A DNA stretch of 11,785 nt, from contig JANWLJ010000043.1 in assembly GCA_025450955.1 (NCBI GenBank), positions 1-11,785 on the forward strand, given 5' to 3'. Below, in pieces: positions 6,488 to 11,785 of the stretch. The notes below the pieces were generated by a model, which saw nothing but the letters and a program-made list of their open reading frames with translations, was not told where the DNA came from and searched no databases. The first letter of the stretch is position 1, and the number at the start of each line of letters is the position of its first letter. Both the position numbers and the translations under genes were made by a program. Source of the stretch: Polyangium sp. (in: bacteria). GTDB taxonomy: Bacteria > Myxococcota_A > Polyangia > Palsa-1104.

Positions 6488-7702
6488 TCAATGCGGCATC
6501 TGCAGCTCGACCTTGATCCACGACGCCTGGCGGGTGTCGAACGCCTGGTAGGCGCTCACCGCGTCGGTGAGCGGCTCCTTTTGCGTCAAGATCTGCGCCG
6601 GGTCGATCGCGCGCGCCATCACCAGCTCGATCAGCTTCGGGATGTAGCGGCGATGGTTGCAGTTGCCCATCTTGATGGTGAGGTTCTTGTTCATCGCCGC
6701 GCCGATGGGAAAGGTGCGGTTGGCCATTCCGTAGACGCCGATGATCGAGAGCGTGCCGGCCTTGGCGAGCGACTCGACCGCCCACTGAAGGGCCATCGAC
6801 GGCGCGTCGCCCGGATGCCAGTTGTCACCCTGTGGATTCTGCTCGGGCGCCTGCCGGGCGAGCTCCTCGTCGAGCTCGCGATCTTTTCCCTCGCGCGCTA
6901 GCTTGTCCGCCGCCGGCCCGGCGTGCGGCCGCTCGGCGTCCATTCCCACCGCGTCGATCGCGCGATCGGGACCGATGCCGCCGGTGAGCGACTTGAGCGT
7001 CTCGACCGGATCTTCTTCGCTGAAGTCGATCACCTCGGCCCCTTGCGCGCGCGCCATCTCCAGCCGCGACGGCACCTGGTCGACGGCGAACACCCGGCCC
7101 GCGCCCAACAGATGCGCCGACGCGATCGCGAACTGCCCGACCGGCCCGCAGCCGAACACCACCACGGTATTGCCCTGCGCGATCTCGGCGTTCTCGGCGG
7201 CCATGTAGCCGGTGGGAAAAATATCCGAGAGCAGGATCGCCTGATCGTCCGAGATCTCGTCGGGGAGCTTGATGAGGCCGATGTTGGCGTAGGGCACGCG
7301 CGCCCGCTCGGCCTGCAGCCCGGGAAAGCCGCCCGACGGCTCGGGCCCGCCGAAGAACGCGGTGTCGGGTCCGTTTGGATTGGCCTCGTCGCACTGCGAG
7401 TAGTAGCCGCTCCGGCAGTAGCTGCAGTTGCCGCAGGCGATCGTCGTGGCGATCACCACCCGATCGCCGGCGTGGAAGTTGCGCACCGCCGGGCCGAGCT
7501 CCTCGATGATGCCGACGCCCTCGTGACCGAGCACGGTGCCCTTCTTCATCCCCGGCAGGGTGCCGCGAATGAAGTGCAGGTCGGTGCCGCAGATCGCGCT
7601 CGCGGTCAGGCGCACGATCGCATCGGTCGGATCCTGGATCTTCGGATCGGCGACCTCTTCGACCGCGATGTCGCCGACGCCTCTCCAAACCACTGCCCGC
7701 AT
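6488..7702 (-). CDS. Zinc-dependent alcohol dehydrogenase, formaldehyde dehydrogenase-like
   Basis: 404 residues, medium-chain dehydrogenase/reductase. Catalytic zinc residues: Cys38 (CGTDLH), His60 and Glu61 (GHEGVG). Structural zinc: Cys90, Cys93, Cys96 and Cys104 (CGNCSYC ... QC). The Rossmann fingerprint GCGPVG at 184-189 and Asp208 at the end of the second strand point to NAD as cofactor. Between the Rossmann fold and the C-terminal strand there is an extra charged segment (about 256-300), as in the glutathione-independent formaldehyde dehydrogenase-like branch rather than classic alcohol dehydrogenases. The likely role is oxidation of an alcohol or aldehyde, possibly detoxification; the substrate is inferred only at the family level. 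The start at 7702 is favoured by a perfect AGGAGG (7713-7708) five bases upstream. An in-frame upstream extension of ten codons lacks this. Middle gene of the PEBP-dehydrogenase-hemerythrin set. Confidence 0.93.
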   Translation of the reverse strand: MRAVVWRGVGDIAVEEVADPKIQDPTDAIVRLTASAICGTDLHFIRGTLPGMKKGTVLGHEGVGIIEELGPAVRNFHAGDRVVIATTIACGNCSYCRSGYYSQCDEANPNGPDTAFFGGPEPSGGFPGLQAERARVPYANIGLIKLPDEISDDQAILLSDIFPTGYMAAENAEIAQGNTVVVFGCGPVGQFAIASAHLLGAGRVFAVDQVPSRLEMARAQGAEVIDFSEEDPVETLKSLTGGIGPDRAIDAVGMDAERPHAGPAADKLAREGKDRELDEELARQAPEQNPQGDNWHPGDAPSMALQWAVESLAKAGTLSIIGVYGMANRTFPIGAAMNKNLTIKMGNCNHRRYIPKLIELVMARAIDPAQILTQKEPLTDAVSAYQAFDTRQASWIKVELQMPH

Positions 7703-7729
7703 GCGCGCCTCCTGGCTGGGTGTTCGGGG

Positions 7730-7757
7730 CAAGTAGGCGCGGCGCGCGAGGCGTCAA
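7730..7757 (-). promoter_or_regulatory. Candidate promoter ahead of the dehydrogenase
   Basis: On the minus strand TTGACG (7757-7752) lies 16 bp before TACTTG (7735-7730), within the 74-bp gap between the PEBP and dehydrogenase genes. The -35 matches the sigma-70 consensus at five of six positions; the -10 is poor. If real, the dehydrogenase and hemerythrin genes could be transcribed without the PEBP gene. Weak evidence. Confidence 0.2.
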
Positions 7758-7776
7758 TCGGCGGCGTCCGGCGGGC

Positions 7777-8310
7777 TCACCGCTCGAAGGTGCCGATCAA
7801 TTCGCCCCAGGCGATCACGTGATCGTCGAGCGCCTCAATCAGGCGATCGCGGTCGAGCGGCGCCGGCGCCTCGAACCCTTCGTCGACGGCGAACACCTGG
7901 AAGTGATAATGGTGCACGCCGTGGCCGATCGGCGGCTCGGGCCCGTAATAGCCCGGCTTGCCCATATCGTTTTTGCCCTGCACCGCGCCCGAGCCGAGCG
8001 GCGCGCCCGACGGCGGAAGCCCCTCGGGCAGCTCGGTCGAGCCGGCGGGAAGGCCGGTCACGATCCAGTGGACGAACGGCTTTTCTTTCGGCGCGTCCGG
8101 ATCCTCGCAGAGCAGCACCAGCTCGCGCGCGTTTGCTGGCAGCCGGCCGATGCGCAGCGCCGGCGATCGCCCGTGCGCGCCCGCGTGCGCGGCGGGGATC
8201 GGACGGCCGGGTTGAAACGCCGGGCTCTCGACGGTGAGCGTGGGCGCTCCGAGCCCGAGCCGGCGAGCGGCGACGGGCGGCTTGTGCGAATGCGTTCCGG
8301 GCTGTTCCAT
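7777..8310 (-). CDS. PEBP family protein (YbhB/YbcL, Raf kinase inhibitor-like)
   Basis: 177 residues. It carries the phosphatidylethanolamine-binding protein signatures: CEDPDAP at 68-74, PFVHWIVTGLP at 78-88 with His81 in the anion pocket, and GPEPPIGHGVHHYHFQVFAVD at about 123-143. There is no obvious signal peptide, so the protein is probably cytoplasmic. Bacterial members are abundant but their biochemical role is unsettled; phospholipid or small-ligand binding is the family expectation. The ATG at 8310 follows GGAGG with a 6-nt spacer, which fixes the start; the frame runs 15 codons further upstream without such support. First gene of the minus-strand set with the dehydrogenase and hemerythrin genes (74-bp gap to the next), and divergent from the small gene at 8385. 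Confidence 0.93.
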   Translation of the reverse strand: MEQPGTHSHKPPVAARRLGLGAPTLTVESPAFQPGRPIPAAHAGAHGRSPALRIGRLPANARELVLLCEDPDAPKEKPFVHWIVTGLPAGSTELPEGLPPSGAPLGSGAVQGKNDMGKPGYYGPEPPIGHGVHHYHFQVFAVDEGFEAPAPLDRDRLIEALDDHVIAWGELIGTFER

Positions 8311-8348
8311 GATTTCCTCCGGCCGCCGATCTAAACGCCGCGCGCGGC

Positions 8349-8385
8349 TCGGCAATCGGGACCCGAACCGCTATGCTGAGCGCGA
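8349..8385 (+). promoter_or_regulatory. Candidate promoter giving a leaderless transcript
   Basis: TCGGCA (8349-8354) and TATGCT (8372-8377), 17 bp apart, each match the sigma-70 consensus at four of six positions. The ATG at 8385 is seven bases past the -10 element, where transcription would be expected to begin, and no Shine-Dalgarno precedes it. This suggests that the following small gene is translated from a leaderless mRNA. The gap to the divergent PEBP gene is only about 60 bp. Inference from sequence pattern only. Confidence 0.35.
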
Positions 8386-8708
8386 TGTCCGAACAGGCCG
8401 ACGCGGTCGACGACGCGCTCGCGCTCGCCGCGCGCCTGCCGGGCGCGCTGGTGGCGGGGATCTTTCGCCGCTACGGAAAACCGCTCGCGGGCGAGCTGGA
8501 AGCGACGCGCGATCCGCGCTCGACCGAGCTCGCGCTCGACAGCGGCGCCCGCGCGACCTTGGGCCTCCTTCGGGTGCGAACGCCGGTCGACGTGATCGCC
8601 AACGACTGGTTCGTCCTCGAGCGCGCGGGCGAGGAGCCGCTCGCGCTCGCCGGTCCGCTTTTCGCCGCCGCGCTCGGCGCGCTCGCGCTCGCCGCCGCGA
8701 AAAAGTAG
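8385..8708 (+). CDS. Small protein of unknown function
   Basis: 107 residues from the ATG at 8385; an in-frame ATG at 8373 would add four residues but falls inside the candidate -10 element. I do not recognise the family. The codon pattern is strongly G/C in third positions, like its neighbours, which supports real coding. The N-terminal half is helical and acidic (MSEQADAVDDALALAARLPG), the middle looks like a mixed alpha/beta stretch ending VDVIANDWFVLE, and the C-terminus is a hydrophobic Ala/Leu stretch (PLFAAALGALALAAA) ending in Lys-Lys. That last segment could be a tail-anchor-like membrane helix, or the hydrophobic helix of a small soluble fold. It lies divergent from the PEBP gene and convergent with the coq4-like gene, with stops 9 bp apart, so it is probably monocistronic. 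Confidence 0.6.
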   Translation: MSEQADAVDDALALAARLPGALVAGIFRRYGKPLAGELEATRDPRSTELALDSGARATLGLLRVRTPVDVIANDWFVLERAGEEPLALAGPLFAAALGALALAAAKK

Positions 8709-8717
8709 TCGCGCGGC

Positions 8718-9443
8718 TCAGGCGGCCTGCGCCTGCGCTTGCGCCTTGACCTCGACGCTGCGAATCGGCGTGTAGACCGGCGGTGATTCGAGCGAGAGCC
8801 GGCGGCGCACCTCGTCGACCGGCAGCGCGAGCAGCGACTCCCAGTCCTGCTCGGGCAGCCAGGCGGCGCGCCGGCCGCGGCGAAATCCGTCGAGGATGAG
8901 CGGGCGCACCTCGGGCCGGGCGCGCAGCTTGACCAGGCCAATGCCGATGATGAGCGCGATCGCCGGATTCCAGGTCTGCGCCAGGGTGAAGGCGAGCAGC
9001 GCGGTCTCGCCGAGCACGTCGCCGTGATAGCCGACCGCCGCGTGCCAGAGATCGTGGGTGTCGCGCATCCGCGCGTGCACGTAGTCGAGCGGCGCCGGCG
9101 GCGGGGACTCTTGGGTCATGCCCTTTTCGGCCGCGGCGCGGATCCCGTCGGCGGAGATGTTCTCGCGCTCGACGAACTCGAGATAGGCGCGCCCGAGGCT
9201 CCCCGCAGGCAGCCGCGCGAGCGCCGCGCGATCGGCGAGCCGGGCGACGATGTCGCTCTTTTGCGCGAGGAGCCGCCGCCCCTCTTCGCTCCTCTTCAAA
9301 CGCCAGCCGAGCCGGATGAGGGTGTAGCCCGACAGCGACTCGATGAGGGTGAAGACCTGCGGCAGATCGTCGGGATCGGCGGCCAGCTTGCGCGCCGCGC
9401 GCCAGGCCCGGGCCGGCTCGAAGCGAAACTGCGAAAAAACCAT
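8718..9443 (-). CDS. Coq4 family protein
   Basis: 241 residues. The Coq4 hallmark HDxxHx(11)E is exact: His130, Asp131, His134 and Glu146 (DTHDLWH ... GE). These residues bind a metal in Coq4, a ubiquinone-biosynthesis protein in eukaryotes and proteobacteria linked to C1 decarboxylation/hydroxylation of the quinone ring and to organising the complex. The rest matches the family layout: N-terminal helices (10-60), GSLGRAYLEFVE near 81-92, a helix AFTLAQTWNPAIALIIGIGL (151-170), and a C-terminal helix ending WESLLALPVDEVRRRL. The tail KAQAQAQAQAA is a low-complexity addition. The start follows GGAGG with a six-base spacer. No other quinone genes are near. It is divergent from a TetR regulator and separated by 103 bp carrying two boxes, so it is probably controlled by that regulator. 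A role outside ubiquinone synthesis is possible. Confidence 0.88.
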   Translation of the reverse strand: MVFSQFRFEPARAWRAARKLAADPDDLPQVFTLIESLSGYTLIRLGWRLKRSEEGRRLLAQKSDIVARLADRAALARLPAGSLGRAYLEFVERENISADGIRAAAEKGMTQESPPPAPLDYVHARMRDTHDLWHAAVGYHGDVLGETALLAFTLAQTWNPAIALIIGIGLVKLRARPEVRPLILDGFRRGRRAAWLPEQDWESLLALPVDEVRRRLSLESPPVYTPIRSVEVKAQAQAQAA

Positions 9444-9468
9444 GAGGCACCTCCTTCGGTTCCCTTTG

Positions 9469-9497
9469 AGGATGCGCACTATGAACAATGTTGTCAA
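9469..9497 (-). promoter_or_regulatory. Candidate promoter for the coq4-like gene
   Basis: On the minus strand a perfect TTGACA (9497-9492) lies 17 bp before CATCCT (9474-9469), which matches only three of six -10 positions. The resulting start site would be about 20-30 bases before the ATG at 9443. The -35 overlaps the first ACAA-NN-TTGT box, so a repressor bound there would block it. On the plus strand the same stretch reads TTGTCA (9491-9496), a possible -35 for the TetR gene. Confidence 0.4.
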
Positions 9498-9516
9498 TAG
9501 TCGCCGACAAAGTTGT
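9485..9516. promoter_or_regulatory. Twin operator-like boxes, ACAAWGTTGT
   Basis: Two 10-bp inverted repeats, ACAATGTTGT (9485-9494) and ACAAAGTTGT (9507-9516), are identical at nine of ten bases. Their centres are 22 bp apart, near two helical turns, so two dimers could bind on the same face. Both sit in the 103-bp space between the divergent coq4-like and TetR genes and overlap the likely -35 elements. TetR-family proteins typically bind such short dyads beside their own gene. Binding itself is inferred. Confidence 0.5.
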
Positions 9517-9546
9517 TTACGAGCCTCTGCCGGGCGATGATGCGGC

Positions 9547-10188
9547 GTGCCTCGCTCCGCGCGCTTTCCAAAACCCGTTCCGCGCCGTCGCCGCGACGCC
9601 GCCGCCGCCCGCGCTCTCATCCTCGACGCCGCCGAGCGGCAGCTGGTGCGCGCCGGGCCTTCGGGCCTGCGGCTGAAGGAGGTCGCTCGAGACGCGGGGG
9701 TCTCGCACCCGACGGTGCTGCACCACTTTGGAAATCGCGAGGCGCTGGTCAAGGCGGTGATCGCGCGCTCGCTCGCCGCGCTGCACGCGCGTCTGGTCGA
9801 GGCGATCGAGAGCTCCTCGGGCGAAGAGGACCAGCTCGCCAGCATCCTCGACGGCGCGTTTCACGCGCTCGCCTCGAGCGGGCAGGGCCGGGTGATGCTG
9901 TGGCTGGCGCTCGAAGGCCAGCGGATCGCCGCCTCCGACGTGGGGCTCGCCAGCGTGGTCACCGCCGCCCACGGCCTGCGCACCAAGCGACGCAAAAAGG
10001 GGCCGAAGCCTGCGCGCGAGGACACCGGCTTTGCGGTGGTGCTCGCCTCGCTCGCGCTCCTCGGCTTTTCGGTGATCGGTGAGACGCTGCTCGAAAACGC
10101 CGGCCTCGCCCACGACCCCGCCGCGCAAAAACGCTTCCGCGCCTGGCTCGCCCACCTGCTCGTGTGCCACCTCGACGCGCCGGGGTGA
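9547..10188 (+). CDS. TetR family transcriptional regulator
   Basis: 213 residues. The N-terminal TetR DNA-binding domain spans about 20-70, with the helix-turn-helix LKEVARDAGVSHPTVLHHFG (43-62) followed by NREALVKAVI, as in typical family members. The C-terminal half (75-210) is helical with no recognisable ligand motif; a basic stretch TKRRKKGPKP (146-155) lies between helices. The first in-frame start after the stop at 9538 is the GTG at 9547; no good Shine-Dalgarno precedes it. It is divergent from the coq4-like gene and most likely represses itself and that gene through the two ACAAWGTTGT boxes. The inducer is unknown; a quinone-like, fatty or aromatic compound would fit the target but is speculation. 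The 82 bases downstream before the kinase hold no evident terminator. Confidence 0.9.
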   Translation: MPRSARFPKPVPRRRRDAAAARALILDAAERQLVRAGPSGLRLKEVARDAGVSHPTVLHHFGNREALVKAVIARSLAALHARLVEAIESSSGEEDQLASILDGAFHALASSGQGRVMLWLALEGQRIAASDVGLASVVTAAHGLRTKRRKKGPKPAREDTGFAVVLASLALLGFSVIGETLLENAGLAHDPAAQKRFRAWLAHLLVCHLDAPG

Positions 10189-10270
10189 AATCCTTGCGCG
10201 CTCGACGCTGCCTCGGCGCTTGTAGATCCCTCGAAGAAATTGGTAAAAACGGAAGAGGGGCAACGTCGGC

Positions 10271-11785
10271 ATGGGAAGCGCCAGCAGCAGGCCCGAAGGG
10301 GCCGCGACTGACCGCGGGTCGGGCTCGTCGAGCACCGACGGGGAGTCCGCGCGCCCGCGCGAGCTGTTCGGCAAATACGAGATCCTGCGGCGGCTCGCGA
10401 TCGGCGGGATGGCCGAGATTCACCTGGCGCGCGCGCGCGGGCTCGAAGGGTTCGAGAAGCTGGTGGTGCTCAAGCGCATCCTGCCGCAGTACGCCGACAA
10501 CGAAGAGTTCGTGGCGATGTTTCTCGACGAGGCGCGGCTGGCGGCGCACCTGCACCACTCGAACATCGTGCAGGTCTACGACATCGGGCTGGTCGATCTT
10601 CAGTACTTCCTGTCGATGGAGTTTCTCCACGGACAGGACCTCCGGCACCTCACCAAGACCACCACCAAGCTCGGCCAGCCGGTGCCGCTCGAGCACGCGC
10701 TCACCATCATGATCGGCGTGCTCGCCGGGCTCCATTACGCGCACACCCGGGTGGTCGACGGCCGGCCGCTCGATCTGGTCCACCGCGACGTCTCGCCGCA
10801 GAACGTGTTCGTCACCTACGACGGCGGGGTGAAGCTGCTCGACTTCGGCATCGCGCGCGCGTCGAGCCGGCTCGCCGAGACCCGCGCCGGCACCCTCAAG
10901 GGCAAGACCGCGTATATGTCGCCCGAGCAGTGCCGGGGGCTGCCGCTCGATCGCAGAAGCGACGTGTTCGCCGCCGCGATCATGTTGTGGGAGCTGACCA
11001 CCGGCCGCCGCCTCTACACCGGCGACTCCGAGCTCGAGATCCTGCGCAAGATCCGCGAGGAGGATCCGCCGCGGCCGTCGTCGGCGAGCTTCGCCTATCC
11101 GCTCGCGCTCGAGCGGATCGTCACCCGCGGGCTCAAGCGCGATCGCGACGAGCGCTATGGGTCGGCCGAGGAGATGCAGCTCGATCTCGAGACCTTCGCG
11201 CGCGAGCAGGGGATGGCGCTCTCGTCGCTGGCGCTGGCGCGCTACCTGCGCGAGGTCTATCGCGAGCAGATCGAGGCCTGGCAAGACGCCGAGCGCGCGG
11301 GCGTGCCGCTCGGCGAGCATCTGGCGCAGACGGTGCGTTCGAGCAGCCTGGTGCGCACCGAGACCTCGGTGTCGGGGCCGCCCCCGCCGATCATCAAGAG
11401 CGATCCGGCGGTGGCGCCGCCTGTGCCGCGCGCGCGCCGGTGGAGCTGGCTCGCGGTCGCGGCCGGCCTCGTCGCGGGCTCGCTCATCACCTGGATGCTC
11501 GCGCGGCCGTCTGCTCGACGCGAAACGCCGCGAACGACGATGGCTTCGAGCCCGTCGCCCGCTCGCATCGCGGTCGCGCCGGCGCCGATGGAAGTGCCGG
11601 CCGCGCTCGCTCGACCGGCGGCGACGGCCGCAGTGGCACCGACGGCACGGGAAGCAGCGCCCGCACCGACGACCGCATCCACATCCACTGAGTCGCCGGC
11701 GAAAACGGATGCGCCGGTCGCGACGCCGGCGAAAACGAGTGCGCCGGTCGCGACGCCGGCGAACGAACGCGCCAGCAGCGAACGC
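10271..11785 (+). CDS. Membrane-anchored Ser/Thr protein kinase (C-terminus beyond window)
   Basis: 505 codons are visible and the frame is open at the right edge, so the C-terminus is missing. After a Ser/Gly-rich N-terminus comes a Hanks-type kinase domain (about 36-312). The glycine loop is LAIGGMAEIHLA (42-53), with Ala43 in place of the first Gly, as is common in myxobacterial kinases. ATP lysine is Lys68 (VVLKR), helix-C Glu87, catalytic loop HRDVSPQN (171-178) with Asp173, DFG at 191-193, and SPE at 217-219. All catalytic residues are present, so it should be active. A single hydrophobic segment at about 391-411 places the kinase inside and the tail outside the cytoplasmic membrane. 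The tail is Pro/Ala/Thr-rich with a 10-residue tandem repeat. No sensory domain is seen up to the edge. The ATG is the only start between an in-frame stop (10244) and the kinase domain; GGAAGAGGGG precedes it. Confidence 0.93.
   Translation, partial: MGSASSRPEGAATDRGSGSSSTDGESARPRELFGKYEILRRLAIGGMAEIHLARARGLEGFEKLVVLKRILPQYADNEEFVAMFLDEARLAAHLHHSNIVQVYDIGLVDLQYFLSMEFLHGQDLRHLTKTTTKLGQPVPLEHALTIMIGVLAGLHYAHTRVVDGRPLDLVHRDVSPQNVFVTYDGGVKLLDFGIARASSRLAETRAGTLKGKTAYMSPEQCRGLPLDRRSDVFAAAIMLWELTTGRRLYTGDSELEILRKIREEDPPRPSSASFAYPLALERIVTRGLKRDRDERYGSAEEMQLDLETFAREQGMALSSLALARYLREVYREQIEAWQDAERAGVPLGEHLAQTVRSSSLVRTETSVSGPPPPIIKSDPAVAPPVPRARRWSWLAVAAGLVAGSLITWMLARPSARRETPRTTMASSPSPARIAVAPAPMEVPAALARPAATAAVAPTAREAAPAPTTASTSTESPAKTDAPVATPAKTSAPVATPANERASSER
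11693..11763 (+). repeat. 30-bp tandem repeat in the kinase tail
   Basis: Two adjacent 30-bp units (11693-11722 and 11723-11752) differ at only three bases, and a third partial unit (11 bases) follows. They encode the decapeptide S/T-PAKT-D/S-APVA repeated, in the presumed extracytoplasmic Pro/Ala-rich tail. The high identity suggests recent duplication by slippage; further copies may be lost or present past the window edge. Confidence 0.8.

Noticed and set aside
6923..7822. 299-codon plus-strand frame opposite the dehydrogenase
   Set aside because: Antisense to a clearly conserved zinc dehydrogenase and without domain features.
8371..9510. 379-codon minus-strand frame overlapping the coq4-like and small genes
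   Set aside because: Arg/Ala-rich, out of frame with the Coq4 motif, no ribosome site; a shadow frame.
9959..11320. 453-codon open frame on the minus strand across the TetR end and kinase gene
   Set aside because: It is antisense to an unmistakable kinase domain, lacks a recognisable fold, and is the kind of mirror frame that high-GC coding DNA produces.

Overview
The window is very GC-rich, with coding frames dominated by G or C at third codon positions. It carries a membrane-anchored Ser/Thr kinase of the GGMAE type, two candidate lipoproteins and many single-function housekeeping or stress genes. This combination points to a Myxococcota-like (former deltaproteobacterial) chromosome. The assignment is an inference from gene style, not a database match. 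I see no insertion sequences, integrases, phage genes, CRISPR arrays, tRNAs or rRNAs, and no gene-free stretch longer than 300 bases. It reads as ordinary chromosome.

Layout. Positions 1-2224, all minus strand: an acyl-CoA dehydrogenase, then a CPBP-family membrane protease whose start overlaps its stop, then after a gap the first 65 codons of a secreted DUF4142-like protein that runs off the left edge. Positions 2311-2808, plus: a small lipoprotein of unknown role with a Cys/His cluster. Positions 2820-4178, minus: a ClC-family channel or transporter with unusual pore residues. Positions 4323-5868, plus: an exported SRPBCC/START-like protein followed closely by an exported alpha/beta hydrolase.

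Positions 5917-8310, minus: a likely transcription unit PEBP-like protein, then zinc alcohol/formaldehyde dehydrogenase-like enzyme, then hemerythrin HHE protein, which suggests a small-molecule or oxidative stress response module. Positions 8385-8708, plus: a short protein I do not recognise, possibly translated from a leaderless mRNA. Positions 8718-9443, minus: a Coq4-family protein with an intact HDxxHx(11)E metal motif, divergent from a TetR-family regulator (9547-10188, plus). Two near-identical ACAAWGTTGT boxes lie 22 bp apart in their shared promoter region, so I infer autoregulation and control of the coq4-like gene by the TetR protein. Position 10271 to the right edge, plus: the kinase, which has a complete catalytic domain, one membrane segment and a Pro/Ala-rich tail with a 10-residue tandem repeat, and is cut by the window end.

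I found no clear multi-gene novel system. The best leads are the Coq4/TetR pair with its twin boxes, the ClC protein that lacks the usual internal proton glutamate and pore tyrosine, and the PEBP-dehydrogenase-hemerythrin cluster.
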